The notes beneath the pieces were generated by a model, which worked only from the letters and a program-made list of their open reading frames with translations, searched no databases and was not told the origin of the DNA. From Ctena decussata (taxonomy: Eukaryota; Mollusca; Bivalvia; Lucinida; Lucinidae): a DNA stretch of 64,000 bases. The stretch lies in NCBI GenBank assembly GCA_963989385.1, contig OZ022509.1:76964667-77028666 (forward strand), in the 5' to 3' direction. A program made the position numbers and the translations under genes. Below are positions 31,921-44,631 of this stretch, in pieces (the stretch's first letter is position 1; every line of letters starts with the position of its first letter).

Positions 31921-33008
31921 TCCCTACTTCAGGGTATGGAAACATATTGTTTTTCCCTTGGCGTCTTAATGACTGATCCTTTTGACATCAAAAAGGGGGG
32001 AGACATCTGTTTTTTCGTAGGAAAACAATTCTAGTTACAATCAGGTACTCCCATTTTCTACTAATTTAAAAATAACAACACAGTTATTTTTTGACTGGTA
32101 TGTACACTGTATAATCCTAATAAGCTTCCCATGCCTCTTCCAAAAATAATAAAAGGCCATCGGCCAAGTGTCACCCGACGTTTAAAATGTGAAACAAACT
32201 GCAGCCCTTTGTTCCGTTTTGGAATAACAATATGGCCAAACACAGAAAAAAGGTGTATTTTAGAACACAGTAAGCAAATGCAAAGACATATCAGGTTACT
32301 GAAACTTTAGGCCTTGACAGAAGATTGTATACCTCAAAACAAGGGCCATAATCCTGCTAATATGAATCTAATGAAAAATGAACAATGCATTTACGAAAAT
32401 TCAGCCCATAAATATGCATAGAGTCTTGAGTTATCCAGTTACCTTTAAGTGAATGCCTATGGTCTATGAAAGGGGAACAACTTTGTCACTATATCAATAT
32501 AGCACAACAATAACAATAACCAGAATAATCAATTCACCAAATACTTAAAGCATACCAAATTTGAGCTGTCTCGGTCAAATAGTTCAGAAGTTGGAAAAAT
32601 GCACACACAAAAAAAACACAAACACAAACTCCCATAACTTTGTAAAATATAGGACAACTGAAATTCAAAAATCACATGCACATCTCCCTCCTCAACAAGC
32701 CTGCTAATCGATCCCATGTGAAACCGCGGTTCAGAATGCATATCCATGTGAGGAGTTTCCGGTTTTTGCAGGTGAGTCCAAAAAGGTAAACAAATTTGAC
32801 AACGTCTCAAGGTTTGTGTTATTTTTTTTTCTCTGAAATCCATCTTATTTAAGTGTAAGAATTATAGAGATCACTTCTTCTGCACATTAAAGGATTAGGC
32901 ACATGGTCTTGCATTTGTTCAGATATTCATTTAGTACGATGAAGGATGTGTTGGAGGTCATACTCGGCGACATACATATAAGAAAAGTTACAGTCTCTTT
33001 CTTGATTT
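31921..33008. other. intergenic sequence
   Basis: No repeat boundary or coding frame I would defend. 32880-33008 shows no conserved feature. Confidence 0.35.
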
Positions 33009-33020
33009 TGAGTCTCTGGC

Positions 33021-33185
33021 AGGAGCGGCTGTAGCGTAGTGGATAAAACTTCGGACTACCAATCCAGAGATCGCAAGTTCGATCCCCTGCTTCTCCGGTC
33101 TTTCGGATGAGACTTGAAACCGAGGTCCCGTCTCCATATGACCTCGTTGTTGGTGGGACGTTAAACCCCGAGTTCACTCACTCAC
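33021..33185 (+). mobile_element. TCAC-tailed tRNA-derived SINE, copy 2
   Basis: 165 bp, collinear with 23520-23684 with few differences. Target duplication TGAGTCTCTGGC at 33009-33020 and 33186-33197. Confidence 0.9.
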
Positions 33186-33239
33186 TGAGTCTCTGGCCTT
33201 GTCAGATGCAAAGAAGTGAATAGAACTACCTACTGTTTG

Positions 33240-33960
33240 TGTGAAACTTAAGGTTCGAAGTAGGCTTTTCGTGATGGATAGTAGGGAGTTGAAAATTGCA
33301 ACACAGTTCAGACATGCATTGAACATGTGCATAAAGGAAACAGAACTTTGATTAAGGTCTTGATTGCAGAATTATGTCCCCTTGAATAATATACATATTA
33401 TAACCATATTTCACATTTGAGTACTGATCTTGTCTCCGCAACTCCTCGTACAGTATTTGATGTAGGGAGTTGAAACTTGCAGCACAGTTCAGACATACAT
33501 TGAACATGTGCATAAAGGAAACAGAACTTTGATTAAGGTCTTAATTGTAGAATTATGTCCCCTTGAATAACATAAATATTTTGACCATATTTCACATTTG
33601 TAGTACTGTTCCACAACTCCCTCTACAGTATTTAATGCAGGAAGTTGAAACTTGTAACACAGTTCAGACATGCATCGAACATGTGCATAAAGGAAACAGA
33701 ACTTTGATTCAGGTCATTATGGCAGAATTACATCCCCTTGAATGGCATGCATATTTTGACCATATTTCACACTTTGTAGTACTGTTCTTGTCTCTGCAAC
33801 TCCTCCAATAGTATTTGATGTAGGGATTTGAAACTTGCAACACAGTTCACATGCATTGAACATGTGCATAAAGGAAACAGAACTTTCAGTCAGGTCTTTA
33901 TTGCAGAATTATGTCCTCTTAAATAACATACATATTTTGACCATATTCTATAGCTTAAAT
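33240..33960 (+). repeat. tandem array, ~180-bp monomer
   Basis: Four monomers with TGTAGGGAGTTGAAACTTGC, GAACATGTGCATAAAGGAAA and TTATGTCCCCTTGAATAA. No hairpin cap identified at the left. Confidence 0.85.
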
Positions 33961-33974
33961 ATAATCTCACCTTT

Positions 33975-34835
33975 AATCGTCGCTCTAGCGGCCTCATTTT
34001 TTAACCAATTTTGGTATTACATTACAGCTTGGGTATGACAGTACCTCGAACAACTTTGCGTTTCAGGTTGGTAGGATTAAGGTCAAGGTCACAGTTGCTA
34101 TTTTCAGAAAACCAAGGCATCGCTTCAGCGCTGTTATTCATAGTTCGATTTTGATGTAACTTCACATAAATGTTAAGTTTAACAATATCTTGAATAAATT
34201 ACCGTTTCAGCACCGTAGGTCCAAGGTCAAGGTCACAGTTGCTATTTTTAGAAAAAAAACTATATCTTTCCTCTACTCCTCTGTTCATTGACAATTTTGA
34301 TGTAACTTCACTCAACGGTTTTGATGTAACTTCACTCAACGGTTTAGTGTGAAACTATCTTGGACAAGTTCATGATCCAGAATTTCAAGGTCAAGGTCAC
34401 ATTTTCTATCTTTAGAAAATACGTTGTCATCCCTCTGGAACGATTTTGGCATAACTTGACACATATATTTAGCTTGACAATATCTGGGACAAATTTACGT
34501 TTCAGCATTGTAGGTCCAAGGTCAAGGTCACAGAGGCTATTATAGGTACATGTTTATCTTTGTCATGGTTCTAGCGCCTTTATTTATTAACTGATTTTGA
34601 TAGAACTTCGCACAAATATTGCGTATGGCAATATCTTGGACAAGTTAACCTTTCAGGGTTGTAGTTCCAAGGTCAAGGTCACAGTTGCTATTTTTAAGAA
34701 AAACTCAGTCATCCGTCTAGCACCTTTATTTATTGACAGATTTTGATGTAACTTCACACAAATATGTTTTAACACATTACTCATCTAGTGAGGCATATGG
34801 CGGGGGCATTCATCACCTTAAGTGATTGTCTAGTT
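33975..34835 (+). repeat. tandem array with repeated TCAAGGTCA, ~150-bp monomer
   Basis: Five to six monomers, each with CCAAGGTCAAGGTCACAG and TTTTGATGTAACTTCAC. The right end ATCACCTTAAGTGATTGTCT contains a small hairpin and may be an element terminus. The same monomer type occurs reversed at 48690-49890. Confidence 0.8.
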
Positions 34836-36059
34836 TTTTCATTTTTTTTTTTTCATTATCATTATTATTGTCTGGAAGTCATTGATTTATCATAGAAATA
34901 GCTAAAAGAATTTATGCATCACATACACACAAACTATACATTTATCTTGATGGAAAAAAGGTTTTACATTAATTTTCCAGTTACCATTACATGCTCTTTC
35001 CTATAGTTATGTTCTTGCGGTTCAGTCAAGCAAAGGCCTAGGGTCGATAAGGGATGTTTTTGGCCCCATGTCCAAAATAAGTTTTACACTGTACAGTTAT
35101 TGTATAGTCATTTGGGATTACTATTACGGGCATTGTTTTGTTATCTAAGGCATGTTGCCATGGCAACGAGTTTTACAAGAGCATAGTCTATTTCCTTCAT
35201 TTTTATACGGTTGTCTACCGTTGTGATAACATGAAACCCTCTTTTGATTTGCTTGAAGTGATTTCAGTTGCATATCACTGTATTATGGTTAATCGACATT
35301 ATAAAGTGGCGAACGGTAATTATTGTTCCTTAGTAACACGTAGACATCCTTAGCAACGATCTGAAAAGTTTAAGTTGGGATTTTTCCTTTTTCTATCCTT
35401 TTACCCTTATGTTTGTTTAGATTTGGAAAAAAATAGAAATAATTTCAAATATAATACCGTCACGGTTCAGCTGACACAAACAAATCCTTATTTTATTTCA
35501 AAATTTTGTCCTTTTTATACGTTGTTTGTGAATAAAAATCTCTGTGACGTCATGTAGGCGAAGAAGGTTGATTTCTGACGTCATCGACGCCAAAGGAAAA
35601 AGACAATGCGTAAGGATGTTCTCATAGAAGCTTAGCTTTGCACGAATCTCGGATCGTGCTTGCCTGACCAAATCTGTCACACAACCGCCCATATCACAGA
35701 GAGAAAATTACACTAGCTGGTCATACTAGTTTGCGAACAAACTATTAAATCTATTATTCAAATGACTCTTTTGAATCATTTTTATTGCTTTTACTTTTAC
35801 CTTTTAAGTGAAACACCAACTATTCATTCTGTATTTTGCATCCTTAAAGAAACAAATACGACATTCATCAGTTTCCCTCAGTATATAAGGCTAGCGCACG
35901 TTAAAGTCAAATATAAACTGCAAAACTAGTCATAAAACGATCCACCACGGGTGGTGTAAATCCCGTGAAAATATATCATCATAAACGACGAAAAGCATAG
36001 TACTTTTCTTCGCAAAGCCTGTATAATGGCCAATATACATACAATAAAACACGCTTGTA

Positions 36060-36250
36060 TGTGGTGTATATGTGTGTGAATGGGGTGGGGTGCGGGGGCG
36101 GGGGGAGGCAGGTGGTCAAAATGTTTGGAACCTGGAATATCTGTCCTCAAAAAAACAGTTTGTTCTGGTTCTTGAATGGGAGGGGGGGGGGGGGGGTGAG
36201 GGGAGGTGGTCAGAATCTTTGAAACCTGACAAATATGTCCTCAAAAAACG
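36060..36250 (+). repeat. G-rich tandem duplication (~110 bp unit)
   Basis: Two copies of a G-rich block followed by GGTCARAATSTTTGRAACCTG, TATSTGTCCTCAAAAAA and a TTCKRCTGG end. The second has a 14-nt G run at about 36182-36195. Confidence 0.75.
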
Positions 36251-36460
36251 ATTTTCGACTGGTTTTCCATCGAATACCAAAATATAAACAAAAGCAAAAC
36301 AAGGAGCGGGATCCTCGTCCTGTACATTGTATTATACTATATATTAAAGTTCATAATAATTGGGCATGAGTTTTCCAACAGAAAATATTCAGGTAAATTT
36401 TTAACACTTTTTATCAGGCAATAGTTTCTATTTTGTGTTAAAGCTTCATCCATAATGACG

Positions 36461-36695
36461 AAGGGGTGGTTGGGTGGTGCAGTGGTGCTGGGTATAACTC
36501 CCAGTGCCCGGGCATCCTACTCATTTGCATAATAGTAGGGCAAGGGCATACATTGCTTGCAGTAAGTGCGGGTGGGGGTTGTTTGGACATTTTTTTCTCG
36601 TCTATCATTTCTCTCTTTTTTCTCCCTCTCTTTGGGAGACAGCATAGACTGAAATACTGTTTCAAAGGGCCGTTAAAACCCAAACAGCCAACCAA
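36461..36695 (+). mobile_element. AACC-tailed 235-bp repeat, full copy
   Basis: 235 bp, the same length as the 23001 copy. Flanked by CCATAATGACG at 36450-36460 and 36696-36706, an 11-bp target duplication. Confidence 0.9.
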
Positions 36696-36797
36696 CCATA
36701 ATGACGGAAGGGTAATGAAAGCTGGCAGAAATAGAAAAGAATACAAGCGAACTTACACTTTAACGTCAGGCCCGGGAGGGGTTAACAAAATCATTTA

Positions 36798-37909
36798 AAC
36801 AAGAGGCCCACGGGCCACAAAGCTCACCAGATCTCTTGCTCAAAATTGCTTTCAAAATTACTGTCACATTTGTACAGGCTACTACAAAATATACAACTAC
36901 AAAGTCTCAGTCTGACAGTCTGTTGAGTTGATAACAAAATATATAACTATTTTCCATATTTTGATTGCAGTAAATGCCATTTTCAATTTTCCCTATTATA
37001 AGTCAATGCAACTCTAAGTTGCCATAGCAACCAAACGAAAGAGCCGATTTTCGTCAAAAACACAAACTTTTGTCCCCCCAGCCTAAGGATACTACAGATG
37101 AAATATGGGCCTTATTGGCCCAGTGGCTTCTGAGGAGATAATTTTGTAAGTATTTTTTTCCATTATTTTTGCATTTTGGTTTCCATGACAACCAGTAAAA
37201 GGAGCAGTGGGTCCAAAAACAATAAAGCTAATAGAAGACTTCTTAAGGAACATTTCTATAAAAGTTTTGTCAACATATCTGCCATGGCTAGGCAGTAAAT
37301 GCCATTATTCAATTTTCCCCATTATAAGTCTATGGGAACTTTAAGTTGCCATAGCAACCAAACTAAAGGGCAGAATTTCATAAAAAAACACAAACTTTCA
37401 ATCCCCCACCCTACTGATACTACAGATGAAATCTGCGCCTTATTGGCCCCGTGGTTACAGAGGAGATAATTTTTAAGTATTTTTTTCCATTTTTTCTTTC
37501 ATTTTGGTTTCCATGGCAACCAATAAAAGGGGCACTGGGCCAAAAAACATATAGCTGATAGAAGACTTCTCAAGGAACATTTCTATAAAAGTTTTGTCAA
37601 CATATCTGCAATGGCCTGACAGAAAATATCATTTTTCAATTTTCCCCATTATAAGTCTATGGGAACTTTAAGTTGCCATAGCAACCAAACTAAAGGGCAG
37701 AATTTCATAAAAAACACAAACTTTCAATCCCCCGGCCCAAGGATGCTACAGATGAAATTTGGGCCCAATCGGCCCAGTGGCTTCAGAGGAGAAGTTGTTT
37801 AAAAGTGTTGACGGACGACGACATACGACATACGACGACAGACGACGACGACGACGACGGACACTGCCTATCCTATAAGCTCCCCCGGAGCCTTCGGCTC
37901 TGGTGAGCT
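36798..37909 (-). mobile_element. hairpin-capped element, copy 5
   Basis: Reverse-oriented relative of copy 4. It starts AAACAAGAGGCCCACGGGCC and ends GAGCCTTCGGCTCTGGTGAGCT. It has about three monomers of ~320 bp with ATTATAAGTCTATGGGAAC and GTTGCCATAGCAACC. Confidence 0.75.
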
Positions 37910-38336
37910 AAAAATCGTGATTAAAGATAAGAATAATATTAATAGTGCCATCATAATACAACATTAGCGTTGCAATGACAACCAGCTCTGAAGAAGACAT
38001 GCGTTAAGCTTCAGTTGGTGGTGGTTGGATACGCTAGGATGCCCCGAAACGTTCGGTTTTGGGACATTCTACATGTATTGGCTTAAAGTTCCACTGCTCT
38101 ATCAGTGGTATAAATACATAAAATATTTTATCGCGAGTTATCGCTGGACGATTCTCACCACGAATCAGTGATTACCACCGCCTTAATAATACTTGGCTCT
38201 AGAAAAAGAGGTTTTCTTACGAAATTAGCGGAAGAATTAAGTTTGGGTACAGAATAATCATTTGAAACGATTAGCACTGAAGTTGCTGCAGTACGTATAA
38301 GCGAAAATGTGTTCATCTCTCTCTCTCTCTCTCTCT

Positions 38337-38550
38337 GGTCGATAGCTCAATGGGTTAAGCGCTAGCTTACTGATCTACCTGTCCGGGGTTCGACTCCCGA
38401 TGGAGGCTGGAAGCGGCAATCTTTTAAACTGTAAACGGGAATCCATTGCACACCACTGCCTTTCATTATCACGCACCCTTAGTCCTGGTATGACGGTGAC
38501 TGCTATGCTGTTGAAAAGGACGTAAATTTGCAAACAAGTCATTCATCAAT
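38337..38550 (+). mobile_element. tRNA-derived SINE between two (CT)n tracts
   Basis: Box A TAGCTCAATGGGTTAAGCGC and box B GGGGTTCGACTCCC have good spacing. The body has TGTAAACGGGAATCCATTGC and the tail GGACGTAAATTTGC. It is bounded by (TC)n at 38315-38336 and 38550-38572, which may be an expanded target duplication. Confidence 0.8.
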
Positions 38551-38572
38551 TCTCTCTCTCTCTCTCTCTCTC

Positions 38573-40085
38573 AACGATTACAAAATACATGCACGGTTAC
38601 GACAGAAAGATCAAATGTTTACATCATACACGAGAGGTAAGAAAATGGTTCATGTTTACAATTAAGCATCATAAGCCTCTCTCTGCTCATTCTTTTAAGT
38701 GAAATATGTATACTTTTATGTAAATAGTCGGTTTATTAAATCATGGTGGAGCCCCGACGGATTAATACTTATACCAGTGAGAAAATGTATGCAAAAGAAG
38801 ACAGATGATGATATTAACCCTCAGGTCTCGAGCAAGAAGAAAGAACATGAAAGCTAAAAATATACATTGAAATATTTATAACTGACAATATTGGTCAAAA
38901 AAGCGATAAATTTCTCTTGGTTACCATGGCAACAGCATGAAAGCAATAGAAGTGGATCCATTTTATTTGTTTCAATTCAGGAGCAAGAAGAAACAACATA
39001 AAACCTTGCGAAGTAGCCATACTCAAAAGTGTTTAATTGATTTTTGCTGACCAAGAAACGAGGATTTGTCCTTGGCTTCCATGACAGCGACATTAGTGCA
39101 AGAGGAATACGCTTTGCTATTTGATTTTTCAATCCTCAGTTCTCCAACAACAAGAAACAAATTAAAACATTCAAAAGGGCAGTTTTTGAATGTTTTACAT
39201 GTAAATTAAACTGATTGCCTAAACACACGTGGAATGATCATGGTTACCATGACAACGGCACAATTACTGTTACAATGGAAACGAACACTATTATAGGAGT
39301 GACTCACATAAATATAATTACATACTGTCTTACTTAATCGAACTCTCTGAGTTATGTCAAGCTAAAAACGGCTTTTGCCAGCCTTAGATACATTATCCAG
39401 GTTGCAAGGCGCACGTGGCTGGAGGACATATTTTATTTTTAAAAACACCTCCACATGCAACAAACAACAAGAATTTTTTTTGTCAAAGTTCCTTTTTGGT
39501 AACAAAATCGTTTGCTAAAGTATGAAGTTGTTTGTCGAATGTGGAGGCATTAGAATTTTTGTCTGAATACATTAAAATTGGCCAAAAAGTGCAAAAAAGC
39601 GAAAATGTAGCACTTTTGGAGCGTTACCATGGCAACGTCATGAACAGAACTTAAAAATAGACATTTGATTTGAAAATAACGTACCATAACATATTCATGT
39701 AAAAGAATTTTAAGGCCAATATTCAAATTTTATTTTCTATGAAATTTTGAGGCCGAAATTGATGCTTATCGACCCTAGGCCTTTGTTTATTTACTGATTC
39801 TATCCACTAGGAAAAATAAACTACAAATTTGCAGATATTTTGTTGTTGTGATTCATATGTAGCTTGATTTAAAGCATAAACCTATTGAGAATTACTTGTG
39901 ATGTTTTCACAATGAACCAAAGCTTCCTGTCCTTTAAAATGCGTATTACTTGACCAGTTGTCAGCAGCCTCACAGGCTAGTTGTCACTAGCCGTCAATCA
40001 TTCGTGAGGTAATGATAACAAAAAATAAATTACATGGTTTGAGCCCTGTCATAGACAAAATACGTTTCAATTTCACACCTTCTAG
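38573..40085. other. AT-rich sequence with degraded repeats
   Basis: Contains three or four diverged blocks with TTACCATGGCAACA or TTACCATGACAACG near 38930, 39245 and 39627. No gene. 39985-40085 is non-LINE sequence abutting the LINE copy A break. Confidence 0.4.
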
Positions 40086-43000
40086 AGCAGAGCCAGCTGT
40101 GTCTCCATCCTTTGAACCATCAGTATATAAAGTCTCATAGTTAGAAAAGTCAGACAGCAGTTCATTAAATTTAGTTCGAAACACTAGAGGATCAGTTTGA
40201 GATTTTTTATCACTATCCAAAGAAAATAGAACACGTGGTTGAGTAAGTGTCCCAGGTGGTACATCTGTAACTTTGAACTGTTCAATTCTGTCTAAATCTA
40301 AATTCATATTTTCAAATTCAGAGGCGATTCTAATGCCAAAGGATGGAATCATATTGGTTTATTCTCGAATAAGGTTTTATATTGGGGCCGAAAAACAGTT
40401 TCATACGTTGGATTTGATGGATTTGACTTTAATTTAAGGGCATACTGCAAAGAGAGTTTCTGACGTCTATTATAAAGTGATGGTTCGTTTGCCTCTGCTA
40501 AAAGACTCTCCGAGGGAGAAGTTCTGAAAGCTCCCAAGGCGAGCCGGAGTCCCTGGTGATGAATGGGATCAAGCATTTCCAAATAAGATTTTCTAGCGGA
40601 TCCATATATTATAGAGCCATAGTCTAGTTTGACCGTATAATAGTTCTATAAAGATTAAGTAAAACTTTACGGTCTGCTCCCCAGTCAGTATGGGCAACAA
40701 CTCGTAGTAGGTTCAACGCTTTTTGACATTTAGTTTTAAGTTGTTTAATATGCGGAATAAATGAGAGTTTTCTGCCATAGATAACACCCAAAAATTTGTT
40801 TTCTTCAACTACAGGAATCGGCGTTCCGTCCAGATTAAGAACAGGATCCTCATGCGCCTTACGAAGGTGACAGAAATGCACACAAACTGTCTCAGATTTA
40901 GAAAATTTGAATCCATTGTTAGTCGCCCACGTTTGAATTTTATTTAGATTTTGTTGAAGTTGACGTTCAATTGTATGCATATTTTTCGACCGATAACAAA
41001 TCAAAAAGTCATCTACATATAAAGAACAGTCAACACCAGGATTAAGACAGTTAACAATATTGTTTATTTTAAGACTGAAAAGAGTGACAGACAAAATACT
41101 ACCTTGAGGCACGGCCGGGCCGGGTAGCGCAATCGGTAGGGCACCTGACTCTTAAGTCAGAGGTCCTGGGTTCGAATCCCGGTCTGGCCACATACTTTCG
41201 TTTCTCCTTCCGCTGATTCAAGAAGGGCAGTTGTCAGTTACTGGCGAAAGTATGTGCACTTAGTACTGGTTAACCGCTTAGGAGGTCTAAGCCTGCCCAG
41301 GAATAGTGTGGTTAGGTTAACTGACCGTCCCGACATGACCTTAGTTGTTTACCGTGGACGTTAAGCATCAAATCAACCAACCTTGAGGCACACCTTGTTC
41401 TTGATCGTGTGTCTCAGACAGAGTTGAACCTACACGTACTTTAAATTCTCTGTTAGATAAGAAGTTTTGAACGAATATTGGTAATCGGCCTTTAAGGCGT
41501 ATTTCATGTAAATCATTCATTATACCATACTTCCAAGTTGTATCGTAAGCCTTCTCTAAATCAAAGAAGACAGCAACGAAGTGCTCCTTCTTGATGAAGG
41601 CTTCACGTATAAAAGTTTCTAATCTAACCAAGTGATCATTAGTACTGCCTTGGTGCCTGAAACCACTTTGAAATTCTGTAATAATATTATTTGTTTGAAG
41701 GTACCAAACGAGTCTTTCATTGATCATTCGTTCCAATGTTTTACATATGCAGTTCGTTAAAGCGATGGGACGGTAATTGTTCGGGTTCGTATTATCCTTT
41801 CCAGGTTTCGGTATAGGGATTATCGTAGCTTCTTTCCAAGATTTCGGTACATTACCAGTTTCCCAAATATCATTGAAAGTTTTCAAAAGAATCAAAAGAG
41901 AAGAGTCTGGAAGATGTTTTAAAAACTGATAATGAATATCACCAGGGCCCGGAGATGAATCATGGGCCTTTGAAAGGGCATCTTTAAGTTCCGAAAGACT
42001 AAAAGACTTATTATAAGCTTCTGTATTGTTAGATGATAATTTTAGTTTTTGTTTTTCTTTTTGCTGTTTGATATTTTTGAATTTTGGACTGTAATTTTCA
42101 GAAGAAGAATTTTTCGAAAACGCATCAGCGAGGGTATTAGAAATTTTTTTTTTGGAAGTAACTTTAGAATTATTTACACATAGGTGTCCGAGTGAGCTCG
42201 ATTTTCCTTTTCCATGAATCTTCCGAACCATGTCCCATAATTTCTTTATTGAAGTTCGAGAATTTTATTTGGAAACATATTGTTTCCAAGATTTTTTCTT
42301 GGATTCTTTGATAGTTCGACGAGCTTTTGCACGAAAAACACGATAATTGTTTACATTATCATGTGTTGGACGATTATTGAATTGCCGTAGTGCTCCTTTA
42401 CGTTGTTTAATTGCATTTTTACAATCATCTGTAAACCAAGGCTTTCTAACCTTTTTCGATTTTATTGATGTTTTGGGAACAGTTTCTTCCGCAATATTAA
42501 TAAGAATAGATGCAAAAGACTCAATCGGATCATCAGCCTCCTGGACTGTGTCTTCAAGAAGTCGAGTTTCACAAAGGGTTTGGAACTGATTCCAGTTAGC
42601 TTTATTTAATTTCCATCTTGAAACTGGCTATTCAATATCTTGACCAATATTATTCAGAAATATTGGAAAGTGATCACTACCACAGAGATCATCATGAACC
42701 TTCCAATCATAGTCTAAAAGAAGGGTGAGAAAGTAGATAGAGAGGTCTAAAGAAGTGTATGTACCAGTTGCTGGATGTAGATACGTCGGAGTTTTAGTGT
42801 TATATAGACAAAGTTCATGATTATCAATAAAACTTTCAATAACTCTGCCTTTGTCATTAATATCTTTGGAACCCCAAAGGATATTCTGACCATTAAAGTC
42901 TCCCAGTAAGATGAAGGGAGAGGGAAGTGGTGGAACGAGATCATCAAGCTCTTTGAGAGATAATCTCGAACTGGGAGGAATTTATATAGAACAAATAGTG

Positions 43001-43292
43001 ACTACGCGATGGCGAGTTATGCTTACTGCAACAGCTTGTAAATTCGTCTGCAAAGGTATTTGACTATGAGGAGCATTATTATTGACAAAGATAGAGACAC
43101 CACCAGCGGCTCTCTGTTTGGTGAAAATGTATGAAAAGAGTTATAATTTCGAATGGAAATGTTATCGCTGTCTTTTAGATGAGTTTCTTGAAGACAAAGA
43201 GCAGCAGGCTCATAATCCTTAAGGAGCAACAATGTTTCTTCATAATTGGCTTTTAAGCCTCGACAATTCCACTGTATAATTCTGGTTTTCAT
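40086..43292 (-). pseudogene. LINE copy A, ORF2 (EN-RT-RNase H), disrupted and 3'-truncated
   Basis: Closely follows the intact ORF2 at 59552-63232. It starts with the endonuclease (IIQWNCRGLK, LQETHLKD) and loses frame after about residue 60. The endonuclease remainder and linker are scattered over 42240-43020 with further shifts. The reverse transcriptase is readable at 41368-42231 (YRPIALT, FFDLEKAYD) and 40624-41112 (YVDDFLI), separated by a SINE. The thumb/connection follows at 40349-40582. Homology stops at 40086 just after YTDGSKDGDTAGSA in RNase H, so the C-terminus and 3' UTR are missing. Losing the 3' end is unlike normal 5' truncation and suggests later deletion or rearrangement. 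Confidence 0.9.
41113..41379 (+). mobile_element. tRNA-Lys-like SINE inserted in LINE copy A
   Basis: The head is tRNA-like (TAGCGCAATCGGTAGGGCAC, anticodon region CTCTTAAG suggesting CUU, B-box GGGTTCGAATCCC). The tail is GGACGTTAAGCATC...CAACCAA. The anticodon stem-loop does not fold with the standard 5+7+5 count, so it is a SINE and not a tRNA gene. Target duplication ACCTTGAGGCAC at 41101-41112 and 41380-41391. The uninterrupted target is visible in the other LINE copy near 61455-61470. Confidence 0.95.
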
Positions 43293-43340
43293 TATTAATA
43301 ATGATGAATATATATTGGAGCAAAATGGTTAGATCTATTC

Positions 43341-44631
43341 TTAGGAAGTAGGTATTCTGTTAAGTGTCCCCCTTGGGAGACAGGATGGAGATTCCTCTGC
43401 ATCCATATCCTCCAAGGCAGACCACCTATTATGCTGCCTAATCGGATCGTTAGATCCTTTCGGCTGTCGATCAGATTCAGGTTTCTCCTTTCCCCGTGAT
43501 TTAGGGTCAGGAGTCCTGTCGGTTGAGTTCTGTTTATTTTTGTCGTGTTTCACAAGTGTGTCACCATCAATTTTTTCTAGTTTTTTGTCTGCTTTTTGTT
43601 GTTTTTCTTTTTCTTTTTGACTCAGCTTTTCTTCGGCAGATGCTGCATTTGATGCTACATTGTATGACGAAGACTGTGGAGCTGCTGTAGTAAGCACAGG
43701 GTCTGTTTGTGTCATTGCATCAACGCATGACACTGTAACTCCAGCAGTCTTCGTTATGCTAGCATAACTTTTCCCTGGTGCTGCCGTATAGCTTTCAACA
43801 ATTTTCCGCGCTTCCGGAAACGATATGTTCCTGGTATATTTGACTTTGAAAATTTCTTTCTCAGTGAGCCAGGCCTGACATTGCCGCGAATTGGCGGGGT
43901 GGTCTTCCTTACAGTTATAGCATTTGGCTGGAATTTTTGCAATCAGTTTCATCAGCACAATGCTGAGGCTGACCACAGTTAGCACATATCGTTTGTTTCT
44001 TGCATCTGTCTTCGTGATACCCAAAACATTGGCACTGGTAACATCGCAGTGGATTTGGAATGTAGGGATCAACGGAGACACGAAGAAAGGCAACCTTTAA
44101 TTGTTTTGGCAAAACGGATGTATTGAAAGTGAAAACAAAGGTGTTAGTGTCTTTTCAGGTACCGTCTCTACGAACTTTAATTCTGCGGACACCTATTACA
44201 CCCTGCTCCCTCATATTTTCAAGGATCTCTTGATCGCTGCACCCTTTTAAATCGGGGCAGCGAACAACGCCCTTGCAACTATTGAGGGAGCCATGGAGTG
44301 ACACTTTGACTTCAAGCTCGTAGAATTTCTTTAAACGTAGGAGAGTTTCTATATGTTTCTTTTTTGTATATTCTACGAGCAAGTCACCTGATTTGAGCTT
44401 CTTTATGCTTTGTGGGACACCCGTGATGCCATGAAGCACTTTCTCGATAACAAAAGGAGAAAGACGTGCTACTTGCCTCTCTTCTTTAGATGAAATCACT
44501 AAGAAGCGTGGAGCTGTATACGTCGTCATCGGTTGGCTGAGTTCATTCTCTGATGGATCATCAAAGTCGGTTACACGTATGCGTTTCGAATTATTATGAG
44601 AAGCTTTGGGGTTTGAAGTTGGGGGGGCCAT
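43341..44631 (-). pseudogene. LINE copy A, ORF1 (zinc-knuckle nucleic-acid-binding protein)
   Basis: Likely start at 44629-44631 (MAPPTSNPKAS). The N-terminal part has LSPFVIEKVL and a region resembling an RRM-like fold (KLKSGDLLVEY, FYELEVKVSL, GVIGVRRIKVRR). A frameshift near 44155 follows, then zinc knuckles of CX2C...C type (CYQCQCFGYHEDRC, CANCGQPQHCADETDC), another shift near 43920, and the third knuckle (CYNCKEDHPANSRQC). A lysine/glutamate-rich tail ends at 43341. It gives the ORF1 N-terminus missing from the younger copy. Confidence 0.85.

Larger units (their letters stand above)
35032..39784. mobile_element. region bounded by a 21-bp inverted repeat (possible DNA transposon)
   Basis: CAAAGGCCTAGGGTCGATAAG starts at about 35032 and its exact complement ends at about 39783. 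Similarity continues inward for ~20 bp (TTTTTGGCC against GGCCGAAA). Between them lie an AACC element, hairpin copy 5, a SINE, a G-rich duplication and diverged repeats with GTTACCATGGCAAC. No transposase frame was found. Flanking target duplication is not evident, so this could be two separate repeat ends. Confidence 0.4.

Noticed and set aside
41120..41193. Apparent tRNA-Lys (CUU) gene
   Set aside because: The head is followed by a SINE body and (AACC) tail, is flanked by a target duplication, and the anticodon stem-loop does not fit the 5+7+5 geometry.
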